A stretch of DNA of 13,959 nucleotides, from assembly GCA_007127175.1 (NCBI GenBank), contig SKZX01000308.1, positions 1 through 13,959 of the forward strand, written 5' to 3'. Shown here piece by piece: positions 6,506-13,020 of the stretch. Source of the DNA: Desulfobacterales bacterium (GTDB lineage: Bacteria > Desulfobacterota > Desulfobacteria > Desulfobacterales > Desulfosalsimonadaceae). How positions within the stretch are numbered: position 1 is the first letter of the stretch; each line of letters begins with the position of its first letter. Below the pieces are notes generated by a model. It did no database searches. It saw only the letters and a list, made by a program, of their open reading frames with translations, and was not told the DNA's origin. Both the position numbers and the translations under genes were made by a program.

Positions 6506-7309
6506 ATGAATCAGGAAATGTACAAGGTCGTTTTATCCGGCAAGTTTTTGAACAATGCGGCGCCAATCGCTGTCAAACAGCGAATGGCGGCTATTTTCAA
6601 GACCTCCGGACCGGTCATCGATAAACTCTTTGCCCGGCCGAATACCGTCGTCAAAAAAGACCTCACCATTGAAAAAGCCAATCAATATGTCAGGGCTATT
6701 GAAAAAGCCGGCGCTGCCTGCTACCTGAAAAAAATGGCGCCCCCTGGCGCGGCGCCTGCTGCCGCACCCGAAACCGTCAGCCCCACCCCAAACCGGCAGG
6801 AACCAGCCGATACCAGCGGGCCAAGCCTCAGGGTGATTCCGGTGCAGACCACATATAAAGGCGAGGAGCGATTTTTTCCAAAACAGATTGAAGGGATAGC
6901 CGCTTCTTCAAACGGCCTGAATTTAAAAACGGACGATCTGCTTGACGTTCCCTACAACCGGATCGCTGCACTGGCAGCCTATTCCCCATCGGATGCGGGA
7001 AGCGATGTGAACGGCAGCCCCATCCATTTTCTGATATTCCTGAAGAACATGGAACGGCCGTTTATTATGGATTCACGCCTCGTTGACTATGCATCCTTCC
7101 AGGAAAACCCCCCTTCCAAGTCCGCTGCTGCATTCCGTGGTTTTCTGCATTTCCTGTGCCGGCAGAATACCGGCATGATTCTGGAAGAAACCACATTTGA
7201 TTTTATCTCCGGCAATGCGCTTCCCGTCTTTGACAACGAAAAAGCCATGAAATATGTCACCGCTATCGGGATGCTGATCGAAGCAGGGGGCGAAGGGGAA
7301 GAGGGTTGA
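6506..7309 (+). CDS. Two-domain protein of unknown function
   Basis: I do not recognise a named family for the whole protein. The preferred start is the ATG at 6506 (267 residues), directly followed by MYKVVLSGKF; another ATG at 6518 is equally possible, and no ribosome site is convincing. Residues 5-77 form a compact alpha/beta-looking domain (VVLSGKF, MAAIFKTS, TVVKKDLTIEKANQYVRAIE, KAGAACYLKKM). It resembles a short N-terminal module seen on many deltaproteobacterial proteins (pattern: strand, helix, VVKK, helix, GA-x-C); this is from memory. Residues 78-107 are an Ala/Pro-rich linker. Residues 108-260 alternate hydrophobic strands and a late helix (AAAFRGFLHFLCR), loosely like a PH-type fold; this is an inference. 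No signal peptide or membrane helix is seen, so it is probably cytoplasmic. It converges on feoB with 27 bases between stops. Confidence 0.75.
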   Translation: MNQEMYKVVLSGKFLNNAAPIAVKQRMAAIFKTSGPVIDKLFARPNTVVKKDLTIEKANQYVRAIEKAGAACYLKKMAPPGAAPAAAPETVSPTPNRQEPADTSGPSLRVIPVQTTYKGEERFFPKQIEGIAASSNGLNLKTDDLLDVPYNRIAALAAYSPSDAGSDVNGSPIHFLIFLKNMERPFIMDSRLVDYASFQENPPSKSAAAFRGFLHFLCRQNTGMILEETTFDFISGNALPVFDNEKAMKYVTAIGMLIEAGGEGEEG

Positions 7310-7336
7310 ACAAAACAGGGAGCCCGGCCCGGATCA

Positions 7337-9523
7337 TCAATACCCGAGCAGGCGCCCCCCCTGGTAAACGGCAAAGGCGACCAGCCATGCCAAACCCGTC
7401 GTATAGACCACGCTCAATGCTGTGAAGCCGTGGGAGCCGGTTTCGCGCCCGATTGCCACCACCGCGGCAATGCACGGCAGGTATAACAGCACAAAAAGCA
7501 TCATGGAAAGCGCTGAGAGCGGCGTCATTCCCGAGGCCCTGAGGGCATCGCGCAAGGCTTCGGAGCCGGTCTCCCCGTCCCCCGTCGCGTAAAGCACGCC
7601 CAAGGTTGATACCACCACTTCCTTTGCCACGAAGCCGGTCATCAGGGCAATGCTTCCCCGCCAATCAATGCCGATGGGCGCGAAAACAGGTGATATGGCC
7701 TTGCCCAGCCTGCCCAGATATGAATTAGCGGTTTGCTCCACGCTCTTTTCGCGCTCGATCTGCCTCAGGGCTTCCTGTTTTTCCGCCTCCAGCACCATTG
7801 CGGCTTCCGTATCCGCTTCGGTAATCCTTTCCATGTAAACCTGCCGCACCTGATCGCTTCTGGCCGAATAATCCATCGCGTATTCAACGTCCCGGGGAAA
7901 GGACGAAAGCACCCAGATAATCACGGAACCGGCCAGGATGACCCCGCCCATTTTTTTCAGAAATATCTTTGCCCGGTCCCACATGTGAATCATCAGGCTC
8001 TTGATCATGGGAACCCGGTAGGGCGGCAACTCCATGACAAAGGGGGCCTCTTCCCCCTTTAAAAGCACCCGCCTGAAAACAAGGCCGGTGAGTATGGCGA
8101 CCAGTATACCTGTTAAATATAGCAGAAAGATCACCGTTCCCGCATTTGCGGCAAAAAAGGTGCCTGCAAGGACGATATATACCGGCAGCTTGGCCGAACA
8201 GGACATGAACGGCGTGATGAGAACAGTTAAAATCCGGTCTTTCCGGCTTTCCAGGCTTCTTGCAGCCATGATGGCCGGGACGCTGCAGCCGAATCCCATG
8301 AGCATGGGAATAAAGGATTTCCCGTGCAGCCCGATCATGTGCATGATCCGGTCCATCAAAAAAGCGGCCCGCGCCATGTAACCGGTGTCCTCGAAAAGGG
8401 CAATGCAAAAAAACAGGATCAGGATATTGGGAAGAAAAACGATCACCGCGCCCACCCCGCCGATGACGCCGTTGATCAGAAAATCCGCCAAAAGACCATC
8501 CGGCAGCACACTGCCAATCAGTACGGAAAGCCCGGCAACACCGTCTTCGATCCATTCCATGGGGTACTCCCCAAGGCCGAACGTCAGCTGGAACATGGCC
8601 CAAATGAAAAAAATAAAAATCGGAAAGCCCATAAACCGATTGGTGAGCACCAGGTCGATATTCCTGGATATATCGACGCGCTTCCGGGGTGAAACGTTTA
8701 ACACCTCCTTGATGATCCCCGCGATAAAGCCATAGCGCTCGTCGGTCATAACGATTTCAGGGGCCTCTTTGAACCGGTCGGCCACCCACTTGTTGAGCTC
8801 GTCGGATTTTTTCAAAACCGCTTCGGCATCAGCGGGCCCCATGAGCAGGCGAATCCGCTCCTTGATGATGGCGTCGTTTTCGATGAGCTTGACGGCAGTC
8901 CATCGGGGGTTGAACGGAAACGTGCCACCCATGCGGGGCTCGATCACCTCGCGGAGCGCTGCGATAGCGGTTTCAATATCCTTGCTGTAGCGGACCTTCC
9001 GCTCTTCGGGTATGGCCTGGCCCGACTCCGCCGCAGCAACAGCGACCCGAAGCATCTCGTCGAGCCCCTCTCCCCTGTTCCCGACGGTAAACACCACGGG
9101 GACGCCCAGCAATTCGGACATTTTCTCCGTATCAATGGTGTAACCCCTTGCTCGCGCCACATCGGCCATGTTCAATGCGAACACGACGCGGCAGTCAAGC
9201 TCTCTCAACTGGTTGGCCAGATAAAGGCTTCTCTCAAGATTGGAGGCATCGATGATATCGATCACCACGTCCGGCTTCTCGTCCAGAATAAAATTCCTGG
9301 CAACGATTTCCTCGATGGAGTAAGGGGTAAGACTGTAGGTGCCGGGAAGGTCAATGATCTGCAGATCGTAGCCGAAACGCCGGATTGCACCCTCTTTTTT
9401 TTCCACGGTGACGCCGGGCCAGTTTCCGACCTTCTGCCGCGTGCCGGTCAACTGGTTGAAAATCGTCGTTTTCCCGGAATTCGGATTGCCCGTGAGCGCT
9501 ATGCGCAACCGCCCTTTATGCAT
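7337..9523 (-). CDS. feoB: Ferrous iron transport protein FeoB
   Basis: The 728-residue protein has the FeoB layout. The N-terminal G domain shows G1 GNPNSGKT (12-19), the Fe2+-transporter switch block VGNWPGVTVE (32-41), G3 DLPG (58-61), G4 NMAD (118-121) and a G5 region near 146-153. A helical spacer (about 180-280) precedes the membrane part (about 296 to the end). The two gate motifs are GFGCSVPAIMA (410-420, Cys413) and SCSAKLPVY (441-449, Cys442), with a further YLPC at 681-684. A Glu/Ala-rich, probably helical insertion lies at about 555-600. FeoB takes up Fe2+ across the inner membrane with GTP-dependent gating and FeoA as partner. The ATG at 9523 is chosen over those further upstream because AAGGA lies seven bases before it. 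It starts one base after the stop of the DtxR-FeoA gene, whose last codons carry the ribosome site, so translation is probably coupled. Confidence 0.97.
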   Translation of the reverse strand: MHKGRLRIALTGNPNSGKTTIFNQLTGTRQKVGNWPGVTVEKKEGAIRRFGYDLQIIDLPGTYSLTPYSIEEIVARNFILDEKPDVVIDIIDASNLERSLYLANQLRELDCRVVFALNMADVARARGYTIDTEKMSELLGVPVVFTVGNRGEGLDEMLRVAVAAAESGQAIPEERKVRYSKDIETAIAALREVIEPRMGGTFPFNPRWTAVKLIENDAIIKERIRLLMGPADAEAVLKKSDELNKWVADRFKEAPEIVMTDERYGFIAGIIKEVLNVSPRKRVDISRNIDLVLTNRFMGFPIFIFFIWAMFQLTFGLGEYPMEWIEDGVAGLSVLIGSVLPDGLLADFLINGVIGGVGAVIVFLPNILILFFCIALFEDTGYMARAAFLMDRIMHMIGLHGKSFIPMLMGFGCSVPAIMAARSLESRKDRILTVLITPFMSCSAKLPVYIVLAGTFFAANAGTVIFLLYLTGILVAILTGLVFRRVLLKGEEAPFVMELPPYRVPMIKSLMIHMWDRAKIFLKKMGGVILAGSVIIWVLSSFPRDVEYAMDYSARSDQVRQVYMERITEADTEAAMVLEAEKQEALRQIEREKSVEQTANSYLGRLGKAISPVFAPIGIDWRGSIALMTGFVAKEVVVSTLGVLYATGDGETGSEALRDALRASGMTPLSALSMMLFVLLYLPCIAAVVAIGRETGSHGFTALSVVYTTGLAWLVAFAVYQGGRLLGY

Positions 9524-9524
9524 A

Positions 9525-9764
9525 TCACGTTCCTTTGACATCAATTGGCTCTACAGAAATTTCTGCCGCTTCCTTCACACGGAGAGAAACATGATTTCCA
9601 TTGACGGTCAATTCGAGGGGGTCTTTAAGCGGTGCATATTTTTCAATATAAAAGACAACACCGCGGCTGAGCCCCATCTCGATAATTCTCCGCCGAAGGC
9701 GGATTTCTCCCCCCACATTTATTATGCGGCCTGCCTGGCCTTCCTTCATCTGGCTTAAATTCAT
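9525..9764 (-). CDS. feoA: Possible stand-alone FeoA from an internal start
   Basis: An in-frame ATG at 9764, codon 184 of the fusion gene, is preceded by GGAGGGGAAA, a near-perfect Shine-Dalgarno sequence with about five bases of spacing. Initiation here would give a 79-residue protein beginning MNLSQMKEGQAGRI, the normal size and start region of FeoA, ending one base before feoB. The site lies exactly between the linker cysteines and the FeoA fold. It may be a relic of a fusion between dtxR and feoA, or a working second start. Whether it is used cannot be told from sequence. Confidence 0.5.
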   Translation of the reverse strand: MNLSQMKEGQAGRIINVGGEIRLRRRIIEMGLSRGVVFYIEKYAPLKDPLELTVNGNHVSLRVKEAAEISVEPIDVKGT

Positions 9765-10313
9765 TTTCCCCTCCATACAGCATTTCCCCGAGATCGTTTT
9801 TGTGCCATTGGACGCACACATAAACGTCTCAAAATTTTCCCTGCATGACCCCGCTCTCCGGCCTTGTTGCTGATAAACCTGAAAACGCTCAACCCAGTCT
9901 TCCCCTGCCCGCGGGCAGACCTGGATAAAATCCATGAACGCCGCGAGGCTGTCCATGGTGCCGGCGCCCAGCGCATGCTCCATCTTACAGGCCTCTTCTT
10001 CTGCAACAGTCGTATCGATATTCAAAACCCGGGTTAAAAAGGTCTTGATAATCTGGTGCCGTTTTTTTATTTCACGCCCAACCCCTTTGCCCCTTTCCGT
10101 CAGTTCCAGGTATTCATATTTTTCGTAGTTGACCAGGCCGCGTTCATTCAGGACCTTCAGCATACTCGTAACCGTCGGCATCTTGACGTTGAGTTTTTTC
10201 GCGATGTCCCTGACCCTGATCGCCTTGACATCTTTGTCGCTGTATAGCTCAAACAGCGCTTCCAGATAATCTTCCATGACAGGCGTCAGGGGTTTTTCCC
10301 GTGTTTCAGCCAT
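9525..10313 (-). CDS. DtxR-type metalloregulator fused to FeoA
   Basis: This 262-residue protein has two parts. Residues 8-140 are a DtxR/MntR-type repressor: a winged helix (VRDIAKKLNVKMPTVTSMLK, then LTERGKG) and a dimerisation/metal domain with EACKMEHAL, whose Cys109, Glu112 and His113 align by eye with the DtxR metal ligands Cys102, Glu105 and His106. His86 matches DtxR His79, but the position of DtxR Glu83 is Lys90, so the metal site is partly changed. Residues 184-262 are a complete FeoA SH3-like domain (IEMGLSRG, then VSLRVKEAAEISVEPI). The linker holds Cys133, Cys157, Cys166, Cys178 and Cys179. The ATG at 10313 has GGGAG eight bases upstream; a GTG 15 bases earlier is less likely. 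It is first in an operon with feoB and probably represses it when iron is replete. Confidence 0.92.
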   Translation of the reverse strand: MAETREKPLTPVMEDYLEALFELYSDKDVKAIRVRDIAKKLNVKMPTVTSMLKVLNERGLVNYEKYEYLELTERGKGVGREIKKRHQIIKTFLTRVLNIDTTVAEEEACKMEHALGAGTMDSLAAFMDFIQVCPRAGEDWVERFQVYQQQGRRAGSCRENFETFMCASNGTKTISGKCCMEGKMNLSQMKEGQAGRIINVGGEIRLRRRIIEMGLSRGVVFYIEKYAPLKDPLELTVNGNHVSLRVKEAAEISVEPIDVKGT

Positions 10314-10378
10314 TATTGGGACTCCCACAATCAGTTCTGAAAAGTGAACTTGTTAGGACCTTCAAACTTTGATAGGAA

Positions 10379-10407
10379 GATATAATGTCGACCCGGCAGG
10401 ATGTCAA
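10379..10407 (-). promoter_or_regulatory. Promoter of the dtxR-feoA/feoB operon
   Basis: A perfect -35 TTGACA (10402-10407) is followed after exactly 17 bases by TATATC (10379-10384) on the minus strand, about 65 bases before the ATG at 10313. The leader contains TTGAAGGTCCTAACAA, which has only a weak dyad (TTG/CAA ends and a GG/CC centre), so I do not assign an iron box. Confidence 0.65.
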
Positions 10408-10443
10408 GAAAAAACTGCTTTGATTGTACGGATACGCTGGAAA

Positions 10444-10528
10444 GGACAATTCCGTGGTGAGGCGGGTCGGTGTTGCCCCTGCAATTGTTGCCGGGGCAGC
10501 ACCGACCCGCCTCACCACGGAATTGTTC
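10444..10528. repeat. Long near-perfect hairpin between pssA-like and dtxR genes
   Basis: The left arm 10447-10479 and right arm 10493-10525 pair over 33 bases with a single T-G position (10473). Inside, GCAA (10481-10484) and TTGC (10488-10491) extend the stem to a three-base loop, and a few outer pairs extend it to about 10444 and 10528. The arms are GC-rich (GGTGAGGCGGGTCGG) and end in CAATT/AATTG. There is no T-tract on either side, so it is not a classical terminator, though it could end or stabilise the upstream mRNA. It looks like a single palindromic repeat unit of REP type. Confidence 0.9.
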
Positions 10529-10566
10529 ATTTATATGGCCATCGGAAAAAAAGGGAAGCCGTCGGC

Positions 10567-12051
10567 CTAATGGCCGCCGCGCCTTGACTCGCGTGCCGCG
10601 GTTTCAGGATCAATGGTGCGGGTGGCAACAGGGGAAAAAACATACAACACCATCAGCGCAAACGCCAGGTAACCAAAAAAAGGCGTAAACACGAACACAA
10701 TGCCCATTATGAGCAGGCTCCAGGTCACCCATGGATTTCTATCCATAAAGCGGCCCATATGAATATATCTTACAGGATATGCATTCATCAGAACCGCTGT
10801 AAACAGCATCAAGCCGGTGGTAAAAAACGCAATTGTCTGCCCCCAAGGCGTTCCTTGAACATCCGGCTGGCCAAGCACGACCAGCGGCGACAAAACCAGC
10901 AGCGCAGCCGCTGGCGTTGGTATCCCCTTGAAAATACCTGGAATAGGGTTTTTATCCAGGGTAAAATAACACAACCGGGCAAACCCGGCAGCCGTGTATA
11001 TGACAGCCACCAGGCCGGCGGGAAGCGCCAGGATCCTGGCATCGGGATAGGAGGACATGACAATGTAAAAGATCCACCCGGGTGCTATGCAGAAACTGAT
11101 GCCGTCGGCAATATCATCCAGAACGGCACCGAAAGCGATCTTTTTACAGTCTGCCTGACCCGGGAGGGGTTCAGTGAGCCCCAGCCTGCGCGCCATGGCG
11201 CCGTCGAGCTTGTCAAAAACCGTGGCGCCGATAAGCAGCAGATACGACTCGAGCATTTTCCCCTGGTATGCAAAGAAAACCGCAAGAAGCCCCATTATGG
11301 CATTCATCAGCGTCAGGGTATTGGGAACAACCGAAAGTATGCGCCGCCGTAAAAGGTTGTCATCCATGCAGAGTTCATCCAGAAACAAGCCGCCGTATTT
11401 TCTGGAGTAAACCGCCATGGAACCAAAATTGATCACCAGAAAAAGGATCTCGATGACCAGAAGGTTTTCAACCGGCAGTGCGGCAATCCTTCCCAAAACC
11501 GCATATATTGCCAGGGGGTCGCCGGAAGGCGGCACGTAAAAGGCATATATATAAAGCATGAACCCCAGCGGCGCGGCAACGATGGTGCGCAAACGATTGA
11601 TTTCCGCGAGTTCCGGCTCCTGGCCGGAACGGGTGGCATATCCCCGCATGAAATGGGCAAAGTTATCCCTGATCAGAACCGCGACGCACAAAATCAGGAC
11701 AAACACGGCATGCAGCAGCTCTATGCGTGCATGACCGGGTGCCGCATGCATCAACCGCCACATCATGCCCGCCGCAAGAAGCGGGAAAACGATGGAATAG
11801 ACAATGCGATTCATCATGCGGTCGGCCAGCCGGGCCAGGTTGGTGTTCGGGAGGAATCTTTCGGCAAACCACCCGTCAACGAGATCAAAGACCATCGAAA
11901 TGAAAAACAGGGCCGTCCCCAGCAAAAAAACAGAGGCGTTCCGGTTGAGCATAACCGCGATGGCACAGATCATGCCGGCGAAAACCAGCACCGGACGCCC
12001 GTAAACAAGGATGGGCGCCAGCTTTTTCAAAATCTTTTGATCTCTTGTCAT
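10567..12051 (-). CDS. pssA: Phosphatidylserine synthase-like protein with two CDP-alcohol phosphatidyltransferase domains
   Basis: This 494-residue membrane protein is about twice the length of a usual PssA. The C-terminal half carries an intact signature: D280-KL-DG-AM-AR (to Arg288), then G308-AVL-D312-DIA-D316, plus PssA-like blocks (VVPNTLTLMNAIMGLLAV at 241-258, FARLCYF, FKGIPTPAAALL at 374-385). It therefore probably makes phosphatidylserine, or a related phospholipid, from a CDP-diacylglycerol. Nineteen residues separate Arg288 from Gly308, where the consensus has eight. The N-terminal half has a degraded copy: D56-LV-DG-WF-AE, then A73-RLA-D77-RMM-N81, so the conserved Arg, Gly and last Asp are Glu, Ala and Asn. 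That half is probably not catalytic. The ATG at 12051 has only a weak GGA upstream. The gene stands alone. It could instead make another phospholipid such as an inositol or glycerol phosphate derivative. Confidence 0.85.
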   Translation of the reverse strand: MTRDQKILKKLAPILVYGRPVLVFAGMICAIAVMLNRNASVFLLGTALFFISMVFDLVDGWFAERFLPNTNLARLADRMMNRIVYSIVFPLLAAGMMWRLMHAAPGHARIELLHAVFVLILCVAVLIRDNFAHFMRGYATRSGQEPELAEINRLRTIVAAPLGFMLYIYAFYVPPSGDPLAIYAVLGRIAALPVENLLVIEILFLVINFGSMAVYSRKYGGLFLDELCMDDNLLRRRILSVVPNTLTLMNAIMGLLAVFFAYQGKMLESYLLLIGATVFDKLDGAMARRLGLTEPLPGQADCKKIAFGAVLDDIADGISFCIAPGWIFYIVMSSYPDARILALPAGLVAVIYTAAGFARLCYFTLDKNPIPGIFKGIPTPAAALLVLSPLVVLGQPDVQGTPWGQTIAFFTTGLMLFTAVLMNAYPVRYIHMGRFMDRNPWVTWSLLIMGIVFVFTPFFGYLAFALMVLYVFSPVATRTIDPETAARESRRGGH

Positions 12052-12102
12052 GTCGCGTTTCCGGAAGGCCTTTTCGGTTTTTCGATTGCCTGAAACAAAG
12101 AT

Positions 12103-12131
12103 ATCTTAGCATTTAATTGACAGCGGCTCAA
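12103..12131 (-). promoter_or_regulatory. Candidate promoter of the pssA-like gene
   Basis: On the minus strand, TTGAGC (12126-12131) and TAAGAT (12103-12108) are separated by 17 bases, about 50 bases before the ATG at 12051. Each box matches four of six consensus positions. Confidence 0.4.
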
Positions 12132-12230
12132 AGCTTTCTTGACTCGTTTTCCTGACCGGGCTGCGCTTCCTTAACATTATTACCGCGCAGGAAAAAATAC
12201 TCCCCCTCTAGACAAACTTAAGCTTGAAGC

Positions 12231-12259
12231 TTTACTGATTAATAAAAATATGCTATAGT
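12231..12259 (+). promoter_or_regulatory. Candidate promoter of the PilZ gene
   Basis: TTTACT (12231-12236), a 17-base AT-rich spacer, and TATAGT (12254-12259, five of six consensus matches) lie about 130 bases before the PilZ ATG. The surrounding run of TATA-like sequence makes the exact -10 uncertain. Confidence 0.45.
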
Positions 12260-12391
12260 TATATATTATACTCTCTATGCCTATGCCAAATACATAAGAG
12301 GAGAATGGCCCACAGGAACGGCTGAGCCGCTCAACATACCGCAATAAAAGCTAAATCTCGACTATTTACCAATACTAACGGGTGAAATGCA

Positions 12392-12907
12392 ATGAAAAAA
12401 AGCATGTCGGGTGACAATGTCAACGTTGCAAAAGTGACGCGGGAACTCCTTGACCTGATTATGAAACAGCCTGGAACGGAACGGGCAAAACTGCTAAAGG
12501 AATTGAAACCGGACGCACAGATTGAAACCGGTTCAAATGCCACCTCGAATACAACCACGGCGCTGATCGAAGCGGTCATGAAGCTCGACCTTCATGCGCG
12601 CTGCCGGATTCTCGGGGAGATGAAAGCGATCAGCGGATCATCGAGGCGCAAGTACAGCCGGGTCGATTTTTTTTCGCCCATCCAGTACGTCATCAATGAT
12701 CGTTTGAGCAGCGGATTCATAAAGAACATCAGCGTCAGCGGTATTTTTATCGAAGCCCCCCGGCACAACAGCGCGGAAGTGAAACCCGGCATGGCGGTCA
12801 AGATGATTTTTGACCATCCTTATACAGGCAACCATTTGAAAATAGATGGGAAAATTGTAAGAGTCGCCAAATCCGGGCTTGGCATACGATTTGATGAAAA
12901 ACTGTAG
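12392..12907 (+). CDS. PilZ-domain protein, c-di-GMP receptor
   Basis: The 171-residue protein ends in a PilZ domain (about 85-171), a cytoplasmic receptor for the second messenger cyclic di-GMP. Both binding motifs are intact: RKYSR (Arg86 to Arg90, the RxxxR motif) and NISVSG (Asn112, Ser114, Gly117, the D/N-x-S-x-x-G motif), followed by IFIE and a strand-rich barrel ending GLGIRFDEKL. Residues 1-80 are helical and contain an internal repeat: LLDLIMKQPGTERAKLLKEL (19-38) aligns with LIEAVMKLDLHARCRILGEM (58-77). The ATG has GGTGA six bases upstream. No flagellar, chemotaxis or pilus gene is near, so the output it controls is unknown. It is probably transcribed alone, divergently from the pssA-like gene. 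Confidence 0.9.
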   Translation: MKKSMSGDNVNVAKVTRELLDLIMKQPGTERAKLLKELKPDAQIETGSNATSNTTTALIEAVMKLDLHARCRILGEMKAISGSSRRKYSRVDFFSPIQYVINDRLSSGFIKNISVSGIFIEAPRHNSAEVKPGMAVKMIFDHPYTGNHLKIDGKIVRVAKSGLGIRFDEKL

Positions 12908-13020
12908 TTCGAGCGCCGGCAATCCTATATCTCCTACTGCGGCAAAAAACCAATCACCCCCCGAAAACGACGCTCAAACAGAAATCCTTTTACAGCCTCT
13001 CCAGACGTTTCAAATGGCGT

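Larger units (their letters stand above)
12052..12391. other. 340-base gap between divergent pssA-like and PilZ genes
   Basis: This AT-rich gap holds a candidate minus-strand promoter (12103-12131) and a candidate plus-strand promoter (12231-12259). It also has two AAGCTT-like half-repeats at about 12219-12232 and a small CGGC-TGA-GCCG hairpin at about 12319-12329 in the PilZ leader. I looked for a c-di-GMP riboswitch because the gene downstream encodes a c-di-GMP receptor, and did not find the GEMM core. Confidence 0.5.

Noticed and set aside
10340..10375. DtxR/iron box in the feo operon leader
   Set aside because: TTGAAGGTCCTAACAA pairs at only four of eight symmetric positions and does not match a known iron-box consensus well.
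10759..11352. Plus-strand open frame of 197 codons opposite the pssA-like gene
   Set aside because: It is antisense to a conserved membrane enzyme and is rich in Gln/Arg/Lys in a way typical of a shadow frame.
12305..12325. Short leader frame MAHRNG with an upstream AGGAG in the PilZ leader
   Set aside because: The ribosome site is only one to three bases from the ATG, too close, and the peptide has no attenuation-like content.
12260..12391. Possible c-di-GMP riboswitch upstream of the PilZ gene
   Set aside because: I could not find the conserved GEMM core elements; only a small hairpin is present.
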